Below are positions 24,160 through 32,793 of a DNA stretch of 64,000 nucleotides, one piece after another (position 1 is the first letter of the stretch; every line of letters begins with the position of its first letter). Source of the stretch: CAZOWW01 sp964583765 (lineage in GTDB: Bacteria; Actinomycetota; Actinomycetes; Actinomycetales; Kineosporiaceae); NCBI GenBank assembly GCA_964583765.1, contig CAZOWW010000013.1:1-64000 (forward strand), written 5' to 3'. Both the position numbers and the translations under genes were made by a program. The notes beneath the pieces were generated by a model that made no database searches, was not told the origin of the DNA, and saw only the letters and a program-made list of their open reading frames with translations.

Positions 24160-24217
24160 TCAGTGGGAGAAGTGCCGGACGTTCAGTGCGAGACTGCCGT
24201 GCTCAGTGCGAGAAGTG
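24160..24217. repeat. Three copies of the purH 3'-end sequence
   Basis: On the minus strand the last codons of purH (CACTTCTCGCACTGA) are followed within 45 bp by GTCTCGCACTGA and then by CACTTCTCCCACTGA. The third copy again spells RHFSH-stop. The spacing is 19-23 nt, suggesting local duplication of the gene's 3' end. Confidence 0.6.
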
Positions 24218-25798
24218 TCGCGTGCCGCTGAAGTAGAGCGTCACCCCGGCCCGGCGGGCAGCCTCGACGACCTCGGCGTCCCGCTTGGATCCACCGGGCT
24301 CGACCACGGCCTTGACCCCCGCGTCGGCCAGCACCTGGAAGCCGTCGGCGAACGGGAAGTACGCGTCCGAGGCGGCCACCGCGCCCCGGGCCCGTTCGGC
24401 CCCCGCCCGGCTCACGGCCAGACGGCAGGAGTCCACGCGGTTGACCTGTCCCATGCCCACACCCACGCTCGCCAGATCCTTGGCGAGCAGGATCGCGTTG
24501 GACTTGACCGCACGCACCGCACGCCACGCGAAGGCGAGATCGGCCAGGGTGGCCTCGTCCGCCGGCTCGCCCACGACGAGCCGCCAGGCGCGCGGATCGT
24601 CTCCGCCGTCCTCGACGACGGCGTCCACCCGGTCGGCACCCTGCACGAGCAGGCCGCCGGAGATCGGCCGCAGCTCGAGTGCGGCCCGGTGGGCGGCCTC
24701 CGGCAGGCGCAGCACCCGCAGGTTCTTCTTGCGGGTGAGGATCTCCAGCGCCTCCGGGGTGAAGTCGGGGGCGACGAGCACCTCGGTGAAGACCCCGTCG
24801 AGCTGGGCCGCGAAGGTGCCCGTGACGGGACGGTTCGCCGCGATCACGCCGCCGTAGGCCGACGCCGGGTCACAGGCGTGAGCACCGCGGTGCGCCGCCG
24901 CGATCGGGTCGTCCGCGCCCGCCGGGGCGATCGCGATGCCGCAGGGGTTGTTGTGCTTGACCACGGCCACCGCGGGCTCGGCGAAGTCGTAGGCGGCACG
25001 CAACGCGGCGTCGGCGTCGACGTAGTTGTTGTAGGACATCTCCTTGCCGTTGAGCTGCTCGGCGTGCGCGATGCCCGGCTCGGTGCCCACGTACAGGGCG
25101 GCCGACTGGTGCGGGTTCTCGCCGTAGCGCAGCACCGCGGCCCGCCGCCAAGTGGCGCCCACCCACTCCGGCAGCAAGGGGGCCCGGGACCCGGCCTGTG
25201 CCCCGAGCCAGCCGGCCACCGCGACGTCGTAGGAGGCCGTGTGCCGGAACGCCTCGACCGCGAGGTGCCGCCGCTCGGCCAGGGTGAACCCGCCGGTGGC
25301 CAGGGCGTCGACGAGCTGGGGGTACTGGTCCGGCGAGGTCGCGATCGCCACGCTCGCGTGGTTCTTGGCCGCGGCCCGCACCATGGACGGCCCGCCGATG
25401 TCGATCTGCTCGATGCACTCCTCGAGCCCGGCGCCGCTCGCCACGGTCTCGGTGAACGGGTACAGGTTCGAGACCACGAGGTCGAACGACTCGACCCCGA
25501 GCTCGTCGAGCTGGCGGACGTGGTCGGCCAGCCGCCGGTCGGCGAGGATGCCGGCGTGCACGCGCGGGTGCAGCGTCTTGACCCGGCCGTCGAGGCACTC
25601 GGGGAATCCGGTGAGCTCCTCGACCGGGGTCACCGGCACGCCGGACCCCGCGATCCGGGCGGCCGTGCTCCCGGTGGAGACCAGCGTCACCCCGGCATCG
25701 GCCAGGGTGCGGGCGAGCTCGACCAGTCCGGTCTTGTCGTAGACGGAGACCAGGGCGCGGCGGATCGGCAGCCGGGCGGCGCCGTCGGATTCGCTCAT
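24203..25798 (-). CDS. purH: Bifunctional AICAR transformylase / IMP cyclohydrolase
   Basis: A protein of 531 residues that carries out the last two steps of IMP synthesis. The N-terminal IMP cyclohydrolase (MGS-like) domain (about 10-150) has SVYDKTGLVELA, STGST and KTLHPRVHAGIL. The C-terminal AICAR transformylase domain has the characteristic VKHNNPCG stretch, with the catalytic KH pair, and ends with GVTLYFSGTRHF. The length is normal. The ATG at 25798 follows GAGGAAGGA. It lies 102 bp downstream of purN in the same direction, so a purN-purH-DUF3017 transcript is likely. Confidence 0.97.
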   Translation of the reverse strand: MSESDGAARLPIRRALVSVYDKTGLVELARTLADAGVTLVSTGSTAARIAGSGVPVTPVEELTGFPECLDGRVKTLHPRVHAGILADRRLADHVRQLDELGVESFDLVVSNLYPFTETVASGAGLEECIEQIDIGGPSMVRAAAKNHASVAIATSPDQYPQLVDALATGGFTLAERRHLAVEAFRHTASYDVAVAGWLGAQAGSRAPLLPEWVGATWRRAAVLRYGENPHQSAALYVGTEPGIAHAEQLNGKEMSYNNYVDADAALRAAYDFAEPAVAVVKHNNPCGIAIAPAGADDPIAAAHRGAHACDPASAYGGVIAANRPVTGTFAAQLDGVFTEVLVAPDFTPEALEILTRKKNLRVLRLPEAAHRAALELRPISGGLLVQGADRVDAVVEDGGDDPRAWRLVVGEPADEATLADLAFAWRAVRAVKSNAILLAKDLASVGVGMGQVNRVDSCRLAVSRAGAERARGAVAASDAYFPFADGFQVLADAGVKAVVEPGGSKRDAEVVEAARRAGVTLYFSGTRHFSH

Positions 25799-25900
25799 CG
25801 TGGCGGTCCTTCCTCGGCGGCGGTCGCGCCACCGGTGATCATGCGGGCCGGGCCGGTCCCGCGAGGGTGGTGCCCACGACGACGGCGTCCGGGCGGGTGG

Positions 25901-26527
25901 TCACGCGAACCGGACCGTGCGGCCGGTCGTCGTCCAGCCCGCGGACATGCGGGCGACGACCTCGACGAGCAGTTCCCGCTCGGCGATCTTGATCCGCTCG
26001 TGCAGGGTCCCCTCGTCGTCACCGTCCTCCACCGGCACGGCACGCTGCGCGAGGATCGGCCCGGTGTCGGTACCCTCGTCGATGAGGATCACCGTGCACC
26101 CGGTCACCTTCACGCCGTGGGCGAGGGCGTCCCGCACCCCGTGGGCCCCCGGGAACGCCGGGAGCAACGCCGGGTGGGTGTTGATCGTGCGATCCCCGAA
26201 CCGGTCGAGATAGGCACGGCCGAGGATCCGCATGAACCCGGCCAGCACCACGACGTCGGGGGCGAAAGCGGACACCGCACGGGTCACCGCGACGTCCCAG
26301 ACGGTGCGGTCGGGGAAGTCCGCGAGCTCGATCACCGCAGTGGGCACACCCGCAGCACGCGCCCGCTCCAGGCCGAGAGCGTCCGGCCGGTCGCTGACCA
26401 CGCCGGCGATGCCGAACGGAGCGTCAGGAGCGGCGGCGGCTTCGAGGAGCGACTGCAACAGGGTCCCGGTGCCGGACACCAGGACGACGACCCGCCGTCG
26501 GACGGGGGCGGAACTCGCGTCGGTCAC
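25901..26527 (-). CDS. purN: Phosphoribosylglycinamide formyltransferase
   Basis: A protein of 208 residues that transfers a formyl group from 10-formyl-THF to GAR in purine synthesis. The catalytic residues are present: Asn and His in INTHPALLPAFPG, and Asp in DEGTDTGPIL. The N-terminal phosphate-binding loop reads SGTGTLLQSL instead of the usual SGxGSNxQ, a moderate departure seen in other actinomycetes. The GTG at 26527 (VTDASSAPVRRRVVVL) gives the normal length, and the frame continues upstream without similarity. Its neighbour purH is downstream. Confidence 0.93.
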   Translation of the reverse strand: MTDASSAPVRRRVVVLVSGTGTLLQSLLEAAAAPDAPFGIAGVVSDRPDALGLERARAAGVPTAVIELADFPDRTVWDVAVTRAVSAFAPDVVVLAGFMRILGRAYLDRFGDRTINTHPALLPAFPGAHGVRDALAHGVKVTGCTVILIDEGTDTGPILAQRAVPVEDGDDEGTLHERIKIAERELLVEVVARMSAGWTTTGRTVRFA

Positions 26528-26715
26528 GTCCGCACACCCTATCGGCCCGGGGTACCGACGCCGCCGCCCGGGCCGGCGGCTGCCCTGGCAGTGGACAAGT
26601 CCGGCCGAAGGCATCACACCAGCCAGGCGAAGGGTCGCACCCACCCAGCCGATGATCAGTTTGCCGGCAGGTGATCAGCCCACCGCCAGGAGATCCGGCA
26701 CCGTGAACCTCGCAG

Positions 26716-27993
26716 TCAGTCGATCTCGGAGGTCAGTCCCCCGCGCGCGCCCCACAGCTCGCGCAGGGCGGGGGCGGCCCCCACCACGGAGGCGGCGAGC
26801 AGCGCGCCGAGACCCACCTCGACGGCGAAGCTCACGCCACAGGCGAGGGCCGACGGCCCGGACTCGGACAATCTGCCCGGACCCATCGGCCCGGTGGCGA
26901 GCCAGGTGACGACCGTGAACATGGCGCCCGCGATCACGACCGCGCCGAACAGGTCGGCCAGGAGGGCCCGGCTACCGCCGGGCGCGCGCCGGGCCACCAC
27001 GGTCCCCGCGACCACACCCGCAAGCACCGGCAGGGCGACGACCAGGAGCACCGCACCGGGCAACGAGCCCCCACGCGGCAGAGCCGCCAGGAGCGGGAAC
27101 GCCGGCAGCGGACCGATCACCGAAGCCACCGGGGTCACCGAGGTGCCCGCGCCCACGGCGAATCCCGGCCCTGCGGCGAAGGCTGCCGTCCAGATCACCG
27201 CATCGGGCAGGTAGGCGAGCTGGATCAGGGTGAGCACCACCACGCCGGGCACGTCCGGGTGCAGCGCCGTGTACAACCCGCTCACCCGGTGGTACTGCAC
27301 GAGCAGCGTCAGGAGCAGCAGCACCGCCGAACCGGCCAGATGCACGCCCAGGGCTGACGCGCCGCCCCGCACCCAGCGCCGCACGGCGGGAGGCAGCCGG
27401 ATCGCCCGCAGCGCACCCCAGAACCCCCGCCTCAACCCGCCGTACCGGTAGGCGGCCGCCCCGAAGACGCCGGAGACCAGCGCGACGACGGCCGCACCGA
27501 CCACGGCCTGGGCCGAGACCGGATGCAACCCGGAAGTGGTCGCCGCGAGCCCGGCCACGCCCGCGATGAGCGCATAGCTGAGGGTGAAGGCGATGAGCGC
27601 CCGTACGGGGATCGCCGCCGGGCGCGCGCGGCTGACGCCCGCACCGATGCGTTCCGCCCGCGGGTCCAGGGACCGGGCCAGGCGGCGTGCGGCGAACCAG
27701 CAGGAGACGGCGGGGATCGTGGACAGTCCGAGTGGCACCAGGGCGAAGTGCCCGCCGTCCACGACGAGGCCGCCGTGGTGCGCGAGCAACCAGGCGGCGA
27801 CCGAGACCCGTACTGCCTGGGCCACCGTGGTGTGCGTCCCCTGGGTGACCACCCAGGTGCCGACCACGGGTACGAGCGCCACGACCAGGGATCCCGCGGC
27901 GGCCTGGACAGCGGCAAGAAAGCCCATCGTCGCCGGTGGACGCGGCAACACAGCCGGCCCACCCGGGGACGTCGGGTCGGCGAGTAGGCTCAT
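26716..27993 (-). CDS. DUF6350 family polytopic membrane protein
   Basis: A protein of 425 residues with about ten hydrophobic segments across the whole length and few long loops. It matches the DUF6350 layout: an N-terminal segment, then LLAHHGGLVVDGGHFALVP-type sequence in the first third, and a C-terminal membrane cluster. Members occur in actinomycetes upstream of purN/purH and are of unknown function. The ATG at 27993 has GGAAGGTG directly before it. It is divergent from the gene at 28217, with 223 bp of shared promoter space. Confidence 0.85.
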   Translation of the reverse strand: MSLLADPTSPGGPAVLPRPPATMGFLAAVQAAAGSLVVALVPVVGTWVVTQGTHTTVAQAVRVSVAAWLLAHHGGLVVDGGHFALVPLGLSTIPAVSCWFAARRLARSLDPRAERIGAGVSRARPAAIPVRALIAFTLSYALIAGVAGLAATTSGLHPVSAQAVVGAAVVALVSGVFGAAAYRYGGLRRGFWGALRAIRLPPAVRRWVRGGASALGVHLAGSAVLLLLTLLVQYHRVSGLYTALHPDVPGVVVLTLIQLAYLPDAVIWTAAFAAGPGFAVGAGTSVTPVASVIGPLPAFPLLAALPRGGSLPGAVLLVVALPVLAGVVAGTVVARRAPGGSRALLADLFGAVVIAGAMFTVVTWLATGPMGPGRLSESGPSALACGVSFAVEVGLGALLAASVVGAAPALRELWGARGGLTSEID

Positions 27994-28216
27994 CACCTTC
28001 CATAGTGACCCGTATGCGCACCGACAGTCGAAAGGCACGCCGAAGACTCCCGAACCGTTCCTGTTCCGGGCCGTATCGGTCCCGGTCGGAGCCGGGGTCA
28101 CGCGGCACGCGGGGCCGCCACCTCGCGTTGCCACTCATGACAGGACCCGGCAGTGCCATCATCCCTTGCTGACGGGTACCCGCGCGCACGGCACCGGTGA
28201 ACCTGAGGAGACGGGC

Positions 28217-29248
28217 ATGGACGACGAGCAGCAGCCCTGGGGCGCCGGTCAGCCGGAGCAGAGGTCGCCCCTGAGCGGCTTCGACTGGAGCGACGCCCCG
28301 GTCGTCGGTGGCTCGCGTGGCGCGGGCACGCCCTCGGCCGAGCCGGGGCGCTACGGCCAGTACCAGCCGCAGGACCCGTACCAGCAGCAGAGCCCCTACC
28401 AGCCGCAGGACCCGTACCAGCAGCAGAGCCCGTACGACCCCACGGGAGGCGCCGGAGCGGCGTCCGGCCGGCGTCCGGAGCAGGGCTCCGAATGGGCCAC
28501 CGGGCAGGGACCCCGGCGCGGCGCGGAACAGGGACCCCAGAGGGGGGGCGGCTCACGTTCCGGGGGCGGCCGACCGGATCCCGGACGGCGTGGGGGCCCG
28601 AGCCGAGGGGTCGTGTTCCTCGCCCTGCTCGCCGCGGGCACGGTGGCGGCGATCTCGGCGACCGTCATGTCCTTGTTCAACTCGCACGCGCCGACCACGG
28701 GGGCCACGACCGAGAACTCCACCGGCACCACGCCCTCCGAGTCCTCCGCCGCGGCCGCAGGAACGCAGCCCGACCCGACCGGCGGCACGACGACCACCGG
28801 CAGTTCGACCACCACGACCACGGTTCCCCCGCACGGCTTCGTCCAGAACCCGTGGGCCGACTCGTCCCTGGACTTCGGCATCGTCAAGGAGATCCGCTCG
28901 AACGGCGGCACGGTGACCGTCACGGTGGACCGGGCCCAGTTCCTGACCGGACCCCAGGCGGTGGCCTACATCGCGAAGCATCCGAACTACCGGGACGCCG
29001 AGTACGTGATCGTCAACACCAACAAGAAGCTGCGGACCTTCCCGCTGGCGCCCGACGCCGAGATCTACGGCGTGCTGATGCTGACCGACCAGCAGACCCT
29101 GGGCAAGCCCGTGCAGCTCGCCCCGGCCGAACTGGTCACGCGCGCACAGGGGATCCTCGCGCAGAAGGGCCAGCTCCTGGTCTGGCTGCGGCACCAGAAC
29201 GGCCTCGAGGGGCCGATCACCTACCTGGCCGAGCAGTTCGTGCCCTGA
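28217..29248 (+). CDS. Unknown membrane-anchored protein with Gln/Pro-rich N-terminus
   Basis: A protein of 343 residues. The N-terminal 130 residues are disordered and contain repeats of YQPQDPYQQQSP, then Gly/Arg-rich sequence. One membrane segment follows (about 134-154). A Thr/Ser/Gly linker leads to a folded C-terminal domain of about 135 residues, predicted outside the cell (from GFVQNPWADSSLDFG to YLAEQFVP). No family was recognised. The ATG at 28217 is preceded by GAGGAG. It converges on sucD with 34 bp between the stops. Confidence 0.8.
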   Translation: MDDEQQPWGAGQPEQRSPLSGFDWSDAPVVGGSRGAGTPSAEPGRYGQYQPQDPYQQQSPYQPQDPYQQQSPYDPTGGAGAASGRRPEQGSEWATGQGPRRGAEQGPQRGGGSRSGGGRPDPGRRGGPSRGVVFLALLAAGTVAAISATVMSLFNSHAPTTGATTENSTGTTPSESSAAAAGTQPDPTGGTTTTGSSTTTTTVPPHGFVQNPWADSSLDFGIVKEIRSNGGTVTVTVDRAQFLTGPQAVAYIAKHPNYRDAEYVIVNTNKKLRTFPLAPDAEIYGVLMLTDQQTLGKPVQLAPAELVTRAQGILAQKGQLLVWLRHQNGLEGPITYLAEQFVP

Positions 29249-29282
29249 CCTGCCACCTGACCCGACGGACGGAGCCGCCGGT

Positions 29283-30182
29283 TCACCCCACGCGTTGGCC
29301 GATGGCGGCCCGGGCGAGCCGCGCGGTGTCCCCCGGCGTCCGGCCCACCCGCACCCCGGCGGCCTCCAGGGCCAGAGTCTTGGCTGCCGCCGTGCCGGAG
29401 GAACCGGAGACGATCGCCCCGGCGTGGCCCATGGTCCGCCCCTCGGGCGCGGTGAACCCCGCGACGTACCCGACCACCGGCTTGGTCACGTACTCGGCGA
29501 TGAAGGCGGCGGCACGCTCCTCGGCGTCCCCGCCGATCTCACCGATCATCACGATGACCTCGGTCTCGGGATCCTCCTCGAACGCGGCGAGTGCGTCGAT
29601 GTGCGTGGTGCCCACGATCGGGTCCCCGCCGATGCCGACATTGGTGGAGAAGCCGATGTCCCGCAGCTCGTACATCAACTGGTACGTGAGCGTCCCGGAC
29701 TTGCTGACCAGCCCGATCGGGCCCTGACCGGTGATGTTCCCCGGGATGATCCCGGCATTGGAACGTCCCGGGGAGATCAGGCCCGGACAGTTCGGTCCGA
29801 TGATCCGGGTGTGCCCACCGCGCTGGGCGTGGTGCAGGCACTCGGCGGCGTCGTGCACCGGGATCCCCTCGGTGATCACCACCACGAGCGGCACCTGGGC
29901 GTCAACGGCCTCGATCACGGCGGCCTTGGCGAACGGCGCGGGGACGAAGACGACCGACACATCCGCACCGGTGCGGTGCACGGCCTCCTTCACGGTGTCG
30001 AAAACGGGCTTGCGCACCCCGTCCTGGAACGCCATGAGCGCTCCGCCCTTGCCCGGGGTGACCCCGCCGACGACCCGCGTCCCGCAGTTGAGCATCAGCT
30101 GGGCGTGCTTGCGCCCTTCGGAGCCGGTCATGCCCTGGACCAGGACCCGGCTGTTCTCGGTGAGATAGATGGCCACCCTCAT
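29283..30182 (-). CDS. sucD: Succinyl-CoA synthetase alpha subunit
   Basis: A protein of 299 residues with the family's usual length. It has the CoA-binding Rossmann start (VLVQGMTGSEG, GGVTPGKGG), NCPGLISPG, and the active-site histidine in MGHAGAIVSGSSG that is phosphorylated during the reaction. Together with SucC it makes ATP or GTP from succinyl-CoA in the citric acid cycle. The ATG at 30182 overlaps the sucC stop (ATGA). The two residues after TGSEG differ from the common TK, a minor change. Confidence 0.97.
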   Translation of the reverse strand: MRVAIYLTENSRVLVQGMTGSEGRKHAQLMLNCGTRVVGGVTPGKGGALMAFQDGVRKPVFDTVKEAVHRTGADVSVVFVPAPFAKAAVIEAVDAQVPLVVVITEGIPVHDAAECLHHAQRGGHTRIIGPNCPGLISPGRSNAGIIPGNITGQGPIGLVSKSGTLTYQLMYELRDIGFSTNVGIGGDPIVGTTHIDALAAFEEDPETEVIVMIGEIGGDAEERAAAFIAEYVTKPVVGYVAGFTAPEGRTMGHAGAIVSGSSGTAAAKTLALEAAGVRVGRTPGDTARLARAAIGQRVG

Positions 30183-31405
30183 GCCCCCTGTCCGAGGCCG
30201 CTGGCGGCCAGCTGTTCCGTGCCCGCGGCGGCGAGCTCCGCGGCCCGCCGCGCAGCTCCCTCCATCGTGGTCTCACGGATGATCCGGCCTGGGGGCAGGG
30301 ACGCCGCGAACTCGTCCAGGATGCGGTGCCCGAGTTCGGCGTTGTTCCCGTCCAGCCGCACCACGAGGGGAAGGGTCACCGGCTGCCCAGCGGACTCCAG
30401 AAGTTCGAACGCACGGCGGATACCGGTCGCCACCGCGTCGCAGGCGGTGATCCCACCGAAGACGTTCACGAAGACGACCCGCACCCGGGGGTCCGAGAGC
30501 ACGATCTGCAGACCGTTCGCCATCACCTCGGCGCTCGCGCCGCCCCCGATGTCGAGGAAGTTGGCCGGGGTGACCCCGCCGAACTCCTCCCCCGCGAAGG
30601 CGACCACGTCCAGGGTGCTCATCACGAGCCCGGCGCCGTTCCCGATGATGCCGACCTGCCCGTCCAGGCGCACATAGCTCAACCGCAGCTCGCGGGCCCG
30701 GCGCTCGATCGGGTCGGCGACGTCCGTGTCCGCCAGACCCTGATGGCCGGGATGACGGAACCGGGCGTTGTCGTCGAGGGTCAGCTTGCCGTCCAGGGCC
30801 AGCACCCGACCGTCGGACGTGCAGGCCAGGGGGTTCACCTCGACCAGCAGCGCGTCCTCGGCCCGGAAGACCTGCCACAGACGCTCCACCACGCGGGCGA
30901 CCTCGGCGCGCACCGGCACCGGGAATCCGGCCTCGGCGACCAGCCGGGCCGCGAAGGCGGCGTCCACCCCGACCAGGGGGTCGATCTCCAGGCGGGTGAG
31001 CGCGTCCGGACGTTCGACGGCGAGCTGCTCGATCTCCATGCCGCCCTCGGCCGAGGCCATGGCGAGGTACGTGCGGCGCCCGCGGTCCACGAGGATCGAG
31101 ACGTAGAACTCCTGGGCGATCTGCGCGGCGGGTGACAGGAGCACCTGCCGCACCGGATGGCCCTTGATGGTCAGGCCGAGGATCCGCTCCGCCTCGGTGG
31201 CCGCCGCGTCGGGGTCGGACACGACCGCGACGCCCCCCGCCTTGCCCCGACCACCGGCCTTGACCTGGGCCTTTACCACCACCGGACCGGACAGCCGCAG
31301 CGCCGCAGCACGTGCCTGCGCCGGCGTCGCCGCCACCAGGCCGTCCAGTACCGGGACACCGTGCGCGGCGAAGAGATCGCGCGCCTGGTATTCGAAGAGG
31401 TCCAC
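30179..31405 (-). CDS. sucC: Succinyl-CoA synthetase beta subunit
   Basis: A protein of 408 residues with an ATP-grasp domain in the N-terminal half (MDLFEYQARDLFAAHGVPV, VVKAQVKAGGRGKAGGV, DGKLTLDDNARFRH). The C-terminal ligase domain has GNGAGLVMSTLD and FLDIGGGAS. It partners SucD. The GTG start at 31405 has no better alternative upstream. Family proteins are usually about 385-400 residues, so the length is normal. Confidence 0.97.
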   Translation of the reverse strand: MDLFEYQARDLFAAHGVPVLDGLVAATPAQARAAALRLSGPVVVKAQVKAGGRGKAGGVAVVSDPDAAATEAERILGLTIKGHPVRQVLLSPAAQIAQEFYVSILVDRGRRTYLAMASAEGGMEIEQLAVERPDALTRLEIDPLVGVDAAFAARLVAEAGFPVPVRAEVARVVERLWQVFRAEDALLVEVNPLACTSDGRVLALDGKLTLDDNARFRHPGHQGLADTDVADPIERRARELRLSYVRLDGQVGIIGNGAGLVMSTLDVVAFAGEEFGGVTPANFLDIGGGASAEVMANGLQIVLSDPRVRVVFVNVFGGITACDAVATGIRRAFELLESAGQPVTLPLVVRLDGNNAELGHRILDEFAASLPPGRIIRETTMEGAARRAAELAAAGTEQLAASGLGQGA

Positions 31406-31525
31406 GCAACCGCCCTCGTCGTCGGGATGCCTCGCTCAACGAGACTAGCCCGCCGCGCGGGAATGCCCCTGCCGGAGAGGCTCGTTCGGGCACGTCGTTC
31501 GCACCCGGCGCGCCGAGCGGCAGGC

Positions 31526-31562
31526 GGCCGACGCCGAACGGACCTGCCGTCCGGCGTCGGCC
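31526..31562 (-). terminator. Strong hairpin, likely terminator of the B12-binding gene
   Basis: An outer 11-bp stem (31526-31536 with 31552-31562), one A-C mismatch, a further 4 bp and a 5-nt loop. It lies about 93 bp beyond the stop of the minus-strand gene at 31655. Confidence 0.6.
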
Positions 31563-31654
31563 GTCCGCCGTCAGGAGAACCCGGCCGCAGTCGTCACCCG
31601 ACAGCACCAGGACGGACGCCGCCGCGGACGGGGGCAGGCCGCCGGGCGCCGGGG

Positions 31655-32053
31655 TCAGACCCGCTGCCCCACGTTGTCCCGCACCCACGCCACGATGTCG
31701 AGGGTCGAGGCGCCGGGGGTGAAGATCTTCTGGACGCCGAGCGTCTCGAGCGGGGCGATGTCGCCCTCAGGGATGATGCCGCCCCCGAACACGACGATGT
31801 CGTCGGCGCCCCGCTCCCGCAGCAGCTCGACGACCTTGGCGAACAGAGTCAGGTGCGCCCCGGAGAGCACCGACAGACCGACGGCATCGGCGTCCTCCTG
31901 GATGGCCGTCTCGACGATCTGAACCGGCGTCTGGTGCAGGCCCGTGTACACGACCTCCATCCCGGCGTCCCGCAGGGCCCGAGCCACGACCTTGGCACCA
32001 CGGTCGTGACCGTCGAGACCCGGCTTCGCGATGACGATGCGGACCGGCGACAT
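31655..32053 (-). CDS. Stand-alone cobalamin-binding domain (methylmalonyl-CoA mutase type)
   Basis: A protein of 132 residues consisting of one B12-binding Rossmann domain. The cobalamin motif is intact: KPGLDGHDRGAK (DxHxxG with the axial-ligand His), then LSVLSGAHL and GGGIIPEGD. It matches the C-terminal domain of methylmalonyl-CoA mutase, or the small subunit of isobutyryl-CoA mutase, as a separate polypeptide. A large catalytic subunit is not in the window. The ATG at 32053 has GAGGAGG upstream. It lies upstream of sucC/sucD in the same direction, which fits a propionate-to-succinate link, but promoter and terminator separate them. Confidence 0.93.
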   Translation of the reverse strand: MSPVRIVIAKPGLDGHDRGAKVVARALRDAGMEVVYTGLHQTPVQIVETAIQEDADAVGLSVLSGAHLTLFAKVVELLRERGADDIVVFGGGIIPEGDIAPLETLGVQKIFTPGASTLDIVAWVRDNVGQRV

Positions 32054-32271
32054 CTTGTTGCCTCCTCGCGTTGCATGCCGCGCCTGTGGACTGCGGCGCG
32101 GCTTGATCGTAGCGAGGACGGCCGGGCCCGCCGAGGGCGGAGGTCCCGCGGCACGCGGACGTGACCGACGAGACGGACGCCGCGTCACCGGGACGGCCGA
32201 GGTAACCCCGGGACGCCTGACGCACACAGTCCGAGGAACCCGCGGAGACCGGCCGACAACCAGAATTGGGG

Positions 32272-32310
32272 GCGGCCGGCCATCCCGCTGTGAGCGAAAT
32301 GGCCGGCCGC
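32272..32310 (-). terminator. Hairpin downstream of the small peptide frame
   Basis: GCGGCCGGCCAT at 32272-32283 pairs perfectly with 32299-32310 across a 15-nt loop. It follows the stop of the 23-codon minus-strand frame by about 80 bp. Confidence 0.6.
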
Positions 32311-32388
32311 GGCTTGAAGGACCACCGCTCCGGGGTCCATCACCCGGATCGGTGGTCCGGTCCGTGGGACCGGCACCGACGCGCTGCG

Positions 32389-32460
32389 TCAGTGTTGGTC
32401 GCTTTGTGGTACCGCGGTGACCTCCGAGGAGAAGGGAGACCGCCTGAACGCCTGCCGCAT
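32389..32460 (-). CDS. Possible 23-residue peptide with strong ribosome site
   Basis: The ATG at 32460 (or GTG at 32463) opens MRQAFRRSPFSSEVTAVPQS plus three residues and a TGA at 32391-32389. GAAGGAGG lies 8-9 nt before the start codon, one of the best ribosome sites in the window. A promoter with a LacI-family operator lies 80-110 nt upstream, and a hairpin follows. The peptide is basic at its N-terminus and has no signal peptide or cysteines. It could be a leader peptide, a small regulatory peptide or the 5' end of a degenerated gene. No family was recognised. Confidence 0.45.
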   Translation of the reverse strand: MRQAFRRSPFSSEVTAVPQSDQH

Positions 32461-32538
32461 CACGGATACCCCCTCCTTCATTACTCGTTGTCACCAGATC
32501 TTCGTCCGGCCAGTAGTTCCGACCGCTGATGCTGACGG

Positions 32539-32568
32539 ACTGTAGCTGCAAATTGGGAGCGCTCACAA
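32539..32568 (-). promoter_or_regulatory. Promoter overlapped by LacI/CelR-type operator
   Basis: On the minus strand, -35 TTGTGA (32568-32563) and -10 TACAGT (32544-32539) are 18 nt apart. The -35 is part of TTGTGAGCGCTCCCAA, an almost perfect palindrome at 32553-32568. Its core differs by one base from TGGGAGCGCTCCCA, the site used by CebR/CelR repressors of cellulose genes in actinomycetes. Confidence 0.6.
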
Positions 32569-32649
32569 GACCGTCATTTTCTGGAAACACAGTTACCGTG
32601 CGTGAATGGACACGTATTCGTAGAGCACGGTCACGGTCCGCACACGCAC

Positions 32650-32689
32650 GCACGGCGGCACCCCGGATATCTCCGGGGTGCCGCCGTGC
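32650..32689 (-). terminator. 17-bp hairpin terminator of the GH6 endoglucanase gene
   Basis: 32650-32666 pairs perfectly with 32673-32689 around a 6-nt loop (ATATCT). It lies 104 bp past the stop codon of the cellulase gene. It is the strongest hairpin in this region. Confidence 0.8.
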
Positions 32690-32793
32690 GGTTCTGGCGC
32701 GATCGGCAGGGTTCAGGCCGGTCCGTGCGATTCGCGCTGTGCCGTGTGTCTCGTGCTGTGCCGTGTGTCTCGTGCCGGGCCGGTCAGGCCGGC

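Larger units (their letters stand above)
32054..32793. other. Long intergenic region with small-peptide transcript
   Basis: 740 bp without a normal-sized gene. It holds, on the minus strand, a promoter with LacI-type operator (32539-32568), a 23-codon frame (32389-32460) and a hairpin (32272-32310), plus the cellulase terminator at 32650-32689. Confidence 0.6.
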
